This document shows, one piece after another, positions 1-12,500 of a DNA stretch of 64,000 bases (within the stretch, counting starts at the first letter, position 1; every line of letters starts with the position of its first letter). Location of the stretch: the NCBI RefSeq assembly GCF_015832195.1, contig NC_052016.1, positions 85,814,547-85,878,546 of the forward strand, written 5' to 3'. The position numbers and the translations under genes were made by a program. The DNA is from Motacilla alba alba (taxonomy: Eukaryota; Chordata; Aves; Passeriformes; Motacillidae). Under the pieces are notes generated by a model. That model saw only the letters and a list, made by a program, of their open reading frames with translations. It had not been told where the DNA came from and searched no databases.

Positions 1-2152
1 GGTGAACGTGAAGGACCATGTTGTTATATCTTTATCGATGGTGAATATTAACTTATTTCTCAAGACACCCCACTGAAATCCTGAGGAGTAGCTTCTGAAG
101 GGGAATAATACTTGATGGGACACAAAGGTATTACTATCTGGAACATTTGTGTATTTCCAAATATAGTAATGTAATTGTAAGTTTGACTTCAAAACTGTTT
201 ACAATTCAGCTGAGCTAGCAGCAGAGCAAAAGCAGACAGCAAAGGGAATGGGACTGGAGTTCAGAGAACTAAGGCAGTATTGACAGCAGTCTGTCCTGCC
301 TAATAAAAGTTAATTGCCATCCTTAGGAAGCAGTCTTTAATCAAACTTCTGAAGTATGCCTCCAAAGTTATGAAAAGGACATTCTGTGGTAGGGTTGTAT
401 GTTTATTGCCAGACACCAAAACCTAATTTTGCTATGTTTCTGTTAACAGTTTCTTATCTCCCAGAAATCCTGCATTAGATACTACAGTCATAACTGGTTT
501 TCTGCTTGCCACGTGTGTGACACAACTGCTGTAAATAGTGACAAAGGAATAAATATTTTTTTCATGTTGGCAGTAATGAAGTGAGTGTGACTCTTGATCA
601 GTTCTTAACCTGTTTCAACTTATTGACCTTTGCTCGCTGTTTTTGGAGTTTGATTTTTACTGAAGATACAGGAAGAAGATAGATGAAGTAACTGCTTTTG
701 AGCTTGCTGTGCCACAAAAACTAAGACAGCGGTCATGCAATAAAACCTTTGAAATGGGATCTTTTTAGTTTTGCCTTGTTCCTTTATTTAAGTTGGTTCT
801 AACAGTGTGTGTTGGAGCAGGTGGGAATATGCAGTTTTGGTCACACAGTCTTGTCATGAGTGTTGGGCAGGGGGACTGAAAAGGCAGAGGCTTTAGGGCA
901 GATTCCTGATGTGCCTTTAGCTGGGGCATGTAAACTCATCAGTTTTAGATTCAGTGTTTTGAAAAAGTGATCTCACGGTGTCTTCACTGTGTGTAAGCAA
1001 TGGGAAAATTGGCACATTTCAGATCCAGATAATTGATGTTATTGCAATGTATAATTACATAAGGCTTATATATATACACGTATGTGTGTGTGTATATAGT
1101 ACAAAAGTTCAGTGCTTTTTGAATTTTGCCTTGCAATCAGTTTTCCTAGTAACTGGCAAAGGAAAGATCAAGTTTGTTTCTGAAGCCAGGTTCTAAACCT
1201 TTCAGCATTTGTATTTCTGCATGTGTTTGTTGAAGTGAAGACAGTTTCCATTTCAAGGCAGTTAAAAAAATAAACATGAGCAAAGGAACTTGCAGTAATA
1301 TTCAGCCAGAATATGCTAATGTGGACTAAATTAAAAAAAGATTGATGCACATTTTCTGAGTTTTGTTATTTTTTAATTTACATTTTTTGGCCGGTGACAA
1401 CTTCTTTGTACTGTTAGCTGGACTTTAATGAATGTATTCCCATCACTGTGCATTGCATTTCTGAGGTGGACTCTAACTAGCTTCTTTACCTAACCCTGTT
1501 TAATATGCCCAGTGGAATGATGGGTTCTGTGCAGAAGACATCCTGTTTTGAAATAGTGGGTTTGTTGCTGTAGAGTATGCTCCAGTCCTTTACAGCAGTC
1601 TCCATTTTGGATTTTCTTCAGGATCTCATTAGTCTTATTTTATTCTGCTGATAGAAATTGTCACTGGCTAGTAACCAGTACTGGGGAATGTGAATTTACA
1701 TTACATAGCACTGAGGCTGTGGGAGGGTGGAAGTATAGAAGGGATCTGTGTAACTGTTTGCTGCCGGACTGGAAGCAAATGTGTCCCCCTGGGCAGAGTT
1801 CCTCTGGGAGATAGAGCCCTCTGAAGCTCTTCCCCCATCCTTTCATGTGAAATCTATACTTTTTCTGGATGATGGCATTTGCTGTGATATGTACACAAAG
1901 CAGTTTTTGAGAGCTGTGTTGTAACTGAGTTCAGCAAAGTCTTTCAGTTCTCAACCTTTAACTTTATTGTCTAATTCTCCTCCCTTGTGAAATGCTCTTG
2001 CTTTCACTTGTGCAAAATCTTCCTCATGGATAAAGTGTGCCTCTTTTCTTCATGACAGTTCAGCTTTGCTGTTCTTGTCTTGTTTTATATCAATTTGAAT
2101 TCCCTGCCTTGTAGACCAAGTACTTAGTCTTTTTGTTCTCTCTCGCAGATTT
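1..2152. other. Upstream PCCA intron, 3' part, unique sequence
   Basis: Intronic DNA of ordinary AT-rich composition. A short TA/TG microsatellite-like tract lies at about 1067-1102 (ATATATACACG, then TGTGTGTGTG). No exon, RNA gene or classifiable transposon was recognised. Short open frames here have no recognisable products. Confidence 0.7.
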
Positions 2153-2586
2153 AAGAGTGGCTTGGATTTCAAGGGACCTTAAAAATCACCTGGTACCAAT
2201 TCCCTGCCATGGGCAGGGGATACCTTCCACTAGACCAGATTGCTTAGTGCTCTATCCATCTTGGCCTTAGGACTTCTAGGGACGGGGCATTCGTGCCCGG
2301 ACAGACTATTCCAGTGCCTCACCACACTTGCAGTAAAGGATTTCTTCCTAATATCTAATCTAAACTCTCCAGTTTGAATTATTCCCCCTTGTCCTTTAAC
2401 TACATGCTCTTGTAAATATTCTCCCTCCATCTTTCTGGCAGGCACCTTTCAGGTACTGGACAGCTGCAGTTAGGTCACCCTGAAGCCTTCTCTTTTCCAG
2501 GCTGAACAATCCCAGTTCTCTTAGCCATTCCTCATAGGAGAGGTGCTCCATTTCTCTACTCATCTTGGTGGCCCTTCTCTGGAATC
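2153..2586 (-). mobile_element. CR1 LINE, 5'-truncated 3' end
   Basis: On the - strand the sequence encodes decayed pieces of the C-terminus of CR1 ORF2. Around 2580-2440 it reads FQRRATKM, then LSYEEWLRELGLFSLEKRRL, then GDLTAAVQYLKG. In another frame at 2410-2230 it reads FRLDIRKKSFTASVVRHWNSL. These are family hallmarks of the CR1 tail. The + strand view shows the matching 3' UTR: GGGACCTTAAAAATCACCTG, CCCTGCCATGGGCAGGGG and CTTCCACTAGACCAG. The element is 5'-truncated, as most CR1 copies are. The reading frame is broken between the two fragments, so it is inactive. It inserted antisense to PCCA. Confidence 0.92.
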
Positions 2587-3422
2587 TTGAATCATTCTTG
2601 GCCACCTATTTGCCATCTTTTCATACCAAATCTGTGTTGTGTGATTTCTGACCTAAAGATGGGGGGGTGGGGGGTGGTGCAGAGATCTGTAACTGTGCTC
2701 TTTTTGCCTCTTGAATGTACAACTGAATCTCTATTTAACCTTCACTTTCTGGAACAAGACCAGACTGGGAGAAGACCTGCTTCCTGTCACACCGGTTGTA
2801 TCTTTCTGCCAAATATTTGTTAGGTTGCCTGCCTTCAGATTATAGACTGCTTTGAGCCACTTTCTGTTTCTGAAGTGTCAAACATGACTTTGACTCCATT
2901 AGTTGTGAACTAATGATTACACAAATAACACTAAATGACTCAGGGCTGACGAGTAGCCTTATCCCCATTTATTTTTTGGGTTTATACTGTTGTGTTATCC
3001 CTTTTGTTTGAAAGATCTGTAGCCTTTGCCTCAGATAAAGTACTGAGAGTGTTCTATATTTTGAATAAGTTCTAATGTACAGATGGATTCCTTACCAGCA
3101 TGAGGCACAATATGTCAACCAGTGACATTTCAGTAATGAAAACAAGATGCTGCAGCATCATTCAGTTTCTTTTCTTTCAGCTGTCAAATTGTTTTTAACA
3201 GAGATACTAGTGTTAGCAGTTGGGCTGATTTGTATGAAAACATGCAATTTAAACTCTGAAACTCAGAGCGTCTGCTATGCTAAGCCTCATCCTAATTTAG
3301 AGGGAAAAAATGTAGCTTTCATGTATAAGGACTGAGCAGTGTCTTTACTGGTAGTTGTTACTTTTTGTGCCTGTGTTGGTCTGTGGTATCTAATTTTTTT
3401 TAAACTTCTTTCTGAAAACTAG
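2587..3422. other. PCCA intron between CR1 and exon, unique
   Basis: Unique intronic DNA leading to the acceptor at 3421-3422. There is a G-rich patch at 2659-2680 (runs of seven and six G) just beyond the CR1 5' end. Nothing else was recognised. Confidence 0.65.
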
Positions 3423-3525
3423 GACACAAGTTGACAGATCTTGAAAGAAGACAACTACTGGCAACAGCAGCATCTTTGTATGTGGCTGAACAACTGAGAT
3501 CACAGCGTTTTTTAGGGACTCCAAG
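3423..3525 (+). CDS. PCCA: PCCA exon (human exon 18 equivalent), start of BT domain
   Basis: A 103-bp internal exon. It opens at codon position 2 (the split codon completes Gly) and reads GHKLTDLERRQLLATAASLY, then VAEQLRSQRFLGTP, and ends on the first two bases of an Arg codon. It resembles the PCCA segment that follows the biotin carboxylase core: a helix with a TxxERxQLLAxAxSL pattern and then xxxQLRxQxF. The acceptor is ...AAAACTAG at 3421-3422, with a T-rich tract around 3392-3412. The donor at 3526-3531 is a perfect GTAAGT. The reading frame is open throughout. It corresponds to about residues 514-548 of the human protein (from memory). The exon is short and diverged enough that the call rests on the motif plus the exact phase match with the next exon, 22.6 kb away. 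Confidence 0.93.
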
Positions 3526-6500
3526 GTAAGTTCATTTCTAAGAACTCAGATGTGCTGATGCATTTCATTAATGGCATCTTCTCATGCACAAGAATAACTG
3601 GTGAGAAACTGCATGGTTTCTTAATATAGCCTGTTTTTTCTAAATTCAAATGAGCTGTGGCTTACATTTCCCTACTTGCACAAGTCATACATGATTATTT
3701 TTATCCTAAGTATTAGCAAACTAATAGGCACAAAAATGTGTTACAAGCCAGTACAGTAATTAATGCACATCAGGAGTTTCATTAATGCAAAATGTTGCTG
3801 CATTAGTAACTAACCACAAATTGAGCATCACAAATTTCCCATGTGCCCATTTGAAGCAATCTAAGCACTTTGGCATAATATGAATATTCAGCTACAGGGC
3901 TTTAAAATATTGTAGATTTGTGAGTAATTTGCTACCTTGATGAAGAACCTTAATAGTTTAGAGTCTTAATTCTGAAAATACTTTCAGACTGTAAAGGTGG
4001 AAGGTAATCAATGGAAGAGTCAACACCTTGCTTTAAGTATGGGGGTTTTTTTGGCTTTTATTCTTCCACTTGTCCAGTTTTTTGAATTGTAGCTGCCAGT
4101 AACCTAGGCAGTACTGTTAATTGTTCAGCCATTGCAGTACCCATGTCAAAATTCACTTCTTTGACTTTTTTGAACAGTATGCTTTTTTCCTCTAGGATGT
4201 CTAGCTTTCCTTATCCTCTGGCCCATCCCTGTCAGTGCCTTGAAACCTTCTGTTAAAATTAACTGAATTTGTGAAGCTTGTTTGTGTCATTGGTGTTAGC
4301 AATGGTTGTACACAGGGAATCCTGACTCCAGCATAACTCTCCTTGCCTCCTGTTTTGTAATTTAGTTGCACGTAGGTTTGTGTGTGAGGGAAGTCATAGT
4401 GCAGGGTAGACATTATTCACATTCCATGCCAGTGGTTTGACAGTGTATTCTATTACTGATTTTTCAGTGGTCAGGAATAAATCAAATGTGGTTTCAAGAA
4501 GTCTTTATTTTTATTTGTACCCACAAAGATAATTAGTACCATATGGTATTAAAGAAAAAGAAAGAGACACTTAGGGCAAGCATAACTGCTTTGTAATGTA
4601 TAGCATATGCAGGGCTGGGTCATTGCTTGCCTTATGCATCTGTAGGGGAAAGTAAAGCACCTTTTTATTTCCTTCCACAAGTTATATCCTCCATAGTGAA
4701 TGGCATAAGGAGAAGAACAGACACTCAAAGGCCACTCTCACCTAAAAAAAGACGAATCAGGGAAAATGAGGAGGAGCCTTGATTGTATTTTTTAGTGGCC
4801 AGCATAGGAAGTAGTCTGGTACTGCTACAAAGAAGAGATGGATTACTTTGTACATGGAATAAGGATAGAAATTGTTAATTTAAACAGTGATGATCAAACT
4901 GCTATTGCATTCTCTGCTCTGATTTGTGATTTTTTTCCCTCTTTGTTGTAAAATGCTCTAACTAGCTAAAAAGAAAAGGAATCCAATTTTTGGGCAGTCT
5001 TTTTGTTTCTTTTGCAAGTACTTTATTTAGTACTAGGTGTTTGTGTATCCTAATAGAAAAGACACATACCACTATTTTAACTGAGATAACAGATATGTAA
5101 ATGAAGTATGGCATACAGCAATCAGACACAGTCACACATCTCTTTCTCTGCTGTGTTAGGGAAAGAAATACACTCATTCAAAAAAAAGTTAGCTCATTTT
5201 TGGAGTGCTAGCCAAACTCAGTCACAGGTATTCTTTCACCACGGGAAGAGAAGGCAGCAGAGTCGGGTCACATGAAAAAAAGACACATCTGTAAAGCTAG
5301 ATCAAGGTAAGATTTTTCAGATTTTAAATGGTGAAGCTAAGAAATCTTTTCAGTACAGAAGGATCACTTTCTCTTCCCATGATGGTGTGTACTTATGAAT
5401 CCTTCAGAAGTCAAGCCTTAGAATTTTCTCCAAGTGGTGGCTGAGTGTGGTTCTTATTGAATGTGTTATGGTTTCAATGCATGCATGCCGTTAGATCTAC
5501 TTGCTTTAATGATAGCAAAGCTGCCTGTTTGAGGCCAAGTAAGGATGAGATAATGCAAAAATGCTCACTGGTGAGTAACTTCTGAAGAAACCAAACCTGA
5601 TAATGATACCCTTTCCCCAAAATGATACTGCTTGTTCTAAGGAAAAAGGAAAGAAGCAAAGGCAGAATGAGGTCGAAGAACTGTGCAGTGTCTTGGACAG
5701 TGTTCTCCATTTCCTAGAGCAGTTATTGGACTCCCTCTAGAGGGGACTGAGCACTGTGGAACATATGAGTTACTATAGTCCCATCAAGGATTCTTCACCA
5801 CGTCCTTAACTTAACCAAACGGCATCTCACTTATTTTTGAAGGTGCTCCATATCATGCGTATTTTTTAATGAGCAAGGTTGTGGCCAGAGAAAAAGTACC
5901 TCTTTATTCATAAGACTGCACTCTGAAAAATACTCATAAACAAAAAGTTCAGAGTAGGAGCCTGTGCTACAACAAATCCAAAAGGCCAGTTGTGATCTTG
6001 GGTAGTCTTCACTATGGCAGAATTGGGCATTTGGAGTCGTGTGAGTTTTAAATCCATGTTGGAGGATGTGAGCAGACTAGACAGACTGCATGCTCCAAAG
6101 CTGATCTGTAACATTCTCCTAATGGTTTGGGTAAGTGCATTGATACATTGATCATCACCTACAGAATTTAAGCTCTCTGGCACTACTTATGTTGACAGCA
6201 TTTTTTTTCATCTGCACTGAAAGCATTTGAGCAAGTCTTGTGCAGAAAACTACTGAAGAGTAGTATTTTGAAATCATTATTTCTTTTAAACTTGTCACAG
6301 CTGTCAAACAGACAGTTTTCTGCTAAACTTGAGTTATGTGCTTATCTTTGCTTTTAATTTGTTTTCTTTTCTCTTTTGGGAGCCATATTTATAATATGCA
6401 TTCTTTTCACAACTATAGGGGTATTTTATGTTCCCTTTTTTCCCTGTGATTTATTCAGCCCATGATCAGGTTTGTTATTCTGGTCAGACAGACAGAAAGT

Positions 6501-9500
6501 AGTATGCTTGGAGCTCTTCACAGAAGGTCCAGCTTTCACTGTCAGGGTTCCCAGGACTGTAATCAGATGAAGTGCAGTTGAGCCAAATTAAGGAATCTTG
6601 CAGGCTGCTCCTGCCTTGCTTTCTGTCTTTCCTTCTCCTCCCCAGGTATGCAGGTGTGATTTTGTATGTAGCTACATTTCACTCTTGTTCTGCAAAAATG
6701 ACCTGTGTTAGCATAGAAACTATTTCATAATGGTTTATTTCAGATCATTCTGTCAGAAGCAGGTTACTTCTGACAAGTGAAATTATTCTGGAACAGCTAC
6801 AAGAGTGGGAATGTGTAGCAAGGAGGAAGATATGAGCTCATAAAGGGGAGTCAGAGGTGGGCCTCAGCTCTTTACGTCAAACTAGTAGCAGCCTCATGAG
6901 GGGGATTTCTCTATAACTGGTGATATTTGCTCATGTGACTGGAAAATATGTATTTTGCAGTCCCCTGAGTGACTGAATAATCAGCTGCAAGGTTCTTGCT
7001 GAAACATATTCCGATGACCAGCCAGCTGTTTCTACCTTTGGCACCCAACTTCCTTCAGCTAGTTTCAACCAACCCGACCTCTGTAGTGGCAGTCTTCATT
7101 GCAGTAGGTTGGCTGGTGTTGAGGTTAGTGCAGGTCACAAGCCCAAGGCTGGTTTGCCTTTCCTGTGCCCGAATAAATGGTGTTATGGTTTGGGTGGAGC
7201 ACCCACAGGCGAGTTTCCAGTGTCTGTATTGTTATATAGTGCCCCTGGCCTCATCAACAGCTCCTAGAACTAACTTGCCAGGCTTTAGCTAGAACAGCTG
7301 TTGGAGATCCACTGTCAGAGTTTCAGGAATATAAGCATTTACTTTTGTGACACAATCAAGTATTTAGAGCATTTTCTGGATGTGCTTTTTTTTCCTTAGT
7401 TTTAATTTAATTGTTTTTTATTTAACCCATTTTCTTGGGAAAAATTGGATGTGGGATGGTTTGGTTTTTTTAGGATTCTTCCTGGTTGGGGTGTTTTTTC
7501 AAGTATTTTTTGAAAGATGATTTGCTAATGGAAGTGTTTGGTATTTCGTGAACCACATACCAATGTGAATATTTCACTGTGCTATCCAGATAATAGGGGC
7601 ACGTATTTCCTACAGGAAAGAGCCATGGATGATTAATGATTGTTTCATTGTTCAGCTTTTAGTTATTTTACCTAGGACTTTTCCTACTTACTCCATAGTC
7701 CACTTTATTGTGAAACTGGTGCCACCCACAGCTGCTGAACAGATTTACAGCATCTAGTAAAACCCCAAGGTCTTCTAGACAGAACTTGATCTTGTTTCAA
7801 GTGGAAACATATTTTGGCTGAAGTGAATCCAGCTTATTTTATGTCTGTTTGATGTAGTTAGCCTTTGAGACCAGAAATGATGTTGTACAGTTGAATCTTC
7901 ACATTTTGGCTTCAGACTTGTTTTCATTAGTGGGTTGGGAGGGGAATAGGAGAGTGTCTCTCCAGGTGTGGCTACATCATGCTATCTCATGGGTCTACTA
8001 ATGTGATGTTTATACTTCTAAACCCAATTGCCTGCAGCACTTCCTATGTGTTGCTTGTGTTGGCTGCTAAGTGTATTTTCCTAATTTTTCTATGGGTTTT
8101 ACCCTTTCATCATTTATGACTTGGAAAAAAAACAGTGAGACTGCATGCCCATATTACCTGATACTACACACAAAAAGATGGTAACACACTGGAAAATGTT
8201 TTAAATTGCTAGCAAGAAAAAAAAAAATCACTAAATGTTTTTCTTGCTTATGTGTTTAATATAGAAGACTGGATTTAGAGTCTTGAGTTAAACTGTTCTT
8301 GTGGGACCTTAGAGAAGTCAGTTGAATTTGGCCTCAGTTTACAAAAAGGCAAAGTGGCCTTAATACCTTGCTGTCCTGTTGAGGTTTCGTAAATATCTGT
8401 TTATCAGCATGTATGAAATATTTTGAGACCCAAAACGGATTATGCTTTCTAAGCATAAAATATTTTCCCAGGAAGGAAAGTGTATAGTGAAAAGTTAAAA
8501 TACAAACAAGTTTTTGTCAAGTTCTGGAATAGCTGGGCTAAATTTTTGTTTTAAAATTCTGAAATCCAGAGATCCAGTGCAGTGAACATAAAATGGCTGG
8601 TGAACTGCAAGTACAGAAATTAAATTATTTAGCTTTATCTTTAATGAATTATTCCAGGTTCCTGTGTGGGTTGATTCAGTACAGCTATATTGATGTTTGC
8701 CTTGCCATTGCTTGATTATAGGGCAGTGAGGGAACTGCTCGGAGAGCAGTAGAGTCCCACACCTCTCAGGCATCCTTGCTCTCACAGAGACTACACCTAT
8801 TACCCTGCTGGAGTCTGGGACAGAGCCAGCTCTTTGCCAGCCTAGGGCTTCCCCATATGGAAGGATGATCAGCTGCCCAATAGCAAAGCTTTCTGGCTCT
8901 CCTGCACTGCTGGAGCAGCACAAAATAAGGTTATGTTACATTAATTTTAAAAAATAGGAAGATGATGTCAGGAAAATTCACTGGAGTCATCTGAACCGGC
9001 CTCTTGGAAAGAGAATGAGTTCTCACTTTCAGCAGAGGCACTGGTGAACGATATCAATTGTATTATGTGAATTTAATTTTTTATTTTTTCCCTAGAACTG
9101 TAGTATTAACATGAACTTGCAAGTTATGGTAAGTGCAGCTAAACATGTATACTTCTCTATCCTACAGATACCCTCTGTATAGAGGTAAACTGCTTTGTTT
9201 TCATGGGTATGGTTGATCAAGTCCTGCCTACTTGTGGCTTTCTTCATTCCCCCACTTCAGAGTTATGCAGTCATCCTTAGCTCATGCAAACAGCACTGCC
9301 TTATCCTTACTGTTCTGGTCCCCTGCTCAACAAGTCGAGCATTCTTCCCATGATTTACTGTTAGGCCTTTGAAAGTCTTTGGTATGTTTGTGTAACTACT
9401 GCAGCTTCACACCATTATTCACTGCTGGTCTCTTTTGCCATAGACTCGCAAGGTACTAAGGCCCTGTTCTCCTTTTTCATGTGAAATCTTTGTTTATAAT

Positions 9501-12500
9501 GAGCTTTTCTGGTTGTGGTAACCCTCTTGTCTCTCTAGATGTTACCTAATGTTGTTCTTTTGACCTCTCATGAGCCATTACTGTATTTTTTTTTTGTAAT
9601 TTGGCTTAATAACTACAAAACCAGATGCCCTATATAATATTCTAGATGTCTTTAAATCTGGTATTATTTACCCTTCTCAGTTGTTCAGTTGTTTATCACA
9701 GAAAGAGGATTATATGTGCTGGAAACAAAAAAGTAGCTGCAAATAAATGAAACATGCATTTTTTTTCCACTTGGGAATCAACTTCTATGGAAATTTTAAA
9801 AGTTGGAATGGGATGTTAAGGTAGTATTTATGATTCTACAGAATGTATGGTATTTTTTTCTTTGATTTGATTAAATTAATGCAATCAGATTGAAAACACA
9901 GGTAATGTAAGGTATTTCCATAGTTGTTTGAAAGCACAGCCATATGTTCCATATGATTCCTAAACATCTATTCCAAGAATAGAGCAGTCTGTCATGGGAA
10001 GTTTCCATAGCTTGTCATCCCTGTCATTTCTAGGGAAAAATGTGTTCTGGCACTCAGAAATCCACACTTGCTCAATCTTTAGAGTAGCTAACCATTATGA
10101 AATCATTATGAAGATAATAATTACTTAAAGTTTGAATCTCAGTGAACATCTCTTGGGAAGATCCCCACATCTTGCTGAGGTGATTGCTGGTGGGAAGGGC
10201 TTTCACTAAAGTAAATGGACCTGGCTAAGTCCCTATGTTTATTTTTTATTTTCACCATGTCTTCTGGGAAAACAGCATCTGCTGTAAGAGCTTTATAGCT
10301 TCTGTAGCTACTGTTCACTTAATGCTGAAACTTGAATTTGCATAATATAGACATGTGAATGTTTTCTATTGTGCTGCCAAATTCCTGTCCCTTTTTTAGT
10401 TGTTAATGTGGCCCTTTTCTCATCTGTGCTTTGCTTATGACCTCTTCTGCAAGATCCTCTCTTTACAAGACCTCTCTCTATTTAATTTACTTTGATCCCC
10501 TCTATAAGCCCAACGATTATTTCCTCTCATGCAGGTTTACACCTCCTAAACCTGTTCTTTAATATTTGTCGGTGTGTAAAATGTGTATGCGTGAAACCGT
10601 AAAACCGACAAGGTGTGTGCTAATTGCCATGTGCTCCCTGGTCATTTCACAGGTATTTTTAGGATATGTTTTTGTCTTCCTCTGTGTATTTTACTTGGAG
10701 TTTCCAAGGGCAGAAATGGAGTTGTCTAGGATAATTTTATGGAAGGGCAACGTTTTTCTTGACTTCTGAGGTCTCTAACCTCAGTAAATACATCTGTAAT
10801 TGTGTTTGCATGAGAAGTTTTGCTGATATTTCTTTTCTAGGATTATTAAAGATAAGCATGACCATCAGAACCTGACCTTGTGTAGTTCCTTGAGGCACTG
10901 GTTGTGTCCTGCTGTTTGTTTGTGTAGTGTGCAACTTATTCTGGATGCTGTTGCTGTAGAAATGTTGTCAACAAAATGTATGGGAAACAAGTCTCTCATT
11001 CAATATTGTCTGCATACTTGTACATGTATGTGTCTCGATTTGTGCATCCTTTAGCATGCTTGCTTCATTCATGTTCACGGAGGCTGTAGTTAAATACAAG
11101 ATACTGATTGAGGGGATAGGTAATTAATTTATACCTTTGTTGTTCAGTATTACAATTTTCAACCGTTTCTTTTCCCTTTGATTCAACTGCAAAAGTGGGA
11201 TGGGACACAGAATGGCCTCATTATTGCAGGAGTATTTCTCTGTTCCCTGCAATGATTCCAAAAGCTCTTGCACACTTCATCAGTATTATTGTAATTCTTT
11301 GGCTGCAGGATATTTGGCAGCTGTTGCACCCCACTGGCAAATCCTATTCAGACTTCACTTCCATTCACCATTGCCATTGGAGAATTGATTTCTCTCTCCT
11401 CTGCTCTAACCTTTCCCAATTCATTTTGGATTGTTCAATGTGAAACATTTTAATTTCATATCATACAGCCATTCAGCTCACAATCCTTTTTTAACCTGTC
11501 ACCAGGGTAACAGCATAGCATGCTTGCTTTAGGCAATCAAGTTTTTATTCCGCATGCTTAATGTTGCATTAAATGTTTGCATTTTGTTTAGCCCTCTTAA
11601 ATACTTTAAAATGTGGATATGTTTTGCAGGGTAATGAAGTCTCTGATTTCAGTGTCAAGTCTTCACAGAAATTGTCTTACTTAAAATAAAAAATAAGAAA
11701 TCGGAAGATGAATACAGTAATGACAAGATTATTAATAAAATCCCAAATGGCTGAATAAGGCAAACATCCATAGAATGGTAAAAAATATTTTTCCTCTGGT
11801 AAAACCTTCCAGAGGCTTATTATTATAATCTTTAGACCTATACTTTGGGATTATTTTTACCTGTAAGTGCTTGTATCAAATTAATGCAAATATAGGATTA
11901 ACCATGCAATAACATGACTTTAAGAAGTGAAATGTCTGGCCTATACGTGTCAGCCTACTTCACACTGCTTTCCAGATGTGTGTGGAACTGTAAGCTGAAT
12001 AACAAGTATTTTTTTTATACATCAAAATTAGAATTTATTGGGATGATGCAGTTGATTAAAGAAATACGGGATTTTCAAGTATCTGTTTTTCGTCTACATG
12101 CCAACCATCATGGCATGAAGAACAGGCTGTAACCATTTTATTGGAAATAAAAATAATAATGAATTTGTGTTTTCATAGATTATTACGAAAATAAAATGGA
12201 CATTTTCATATCTGAAAAAAACATTGATTACATATAACTGATGCTACAGAGCAAGTCCTGCCTGTCTTGGTAAAGGAGTAGGACCAGCCAGGTTTGCCCT
12301 CACCTTTTTTTTTGTTGGTATTAAAAAAATGTCTGTAATAGATGTCCTGAAAATACCCAGTTTATAACTATAGTTAGAGGCATAGTGTTAAAGGCTTTTT
12401 ATCTGTCACAATCTAGCCTCAATTACATAGGTATAAAAGATATAGGAGAAAGGAGTGGGAAGTATTTAATTTTAGGATAAGTAAAATCTAAGAACATTGC

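Noticed and set aside
2659..2680. G-quadruplex candidate in a G-rich patch
   Set aside because: There are only two long G runs separated by one T. Four separate G-tracts of three with loops cannot be formed convincingly.
8495..8923. 142-codon open frame on the - strand
   Set aside because: No recognisable domain, signal or membrane pattern, codon bias or splice context. It is within chance length for 64 kb on six frames.
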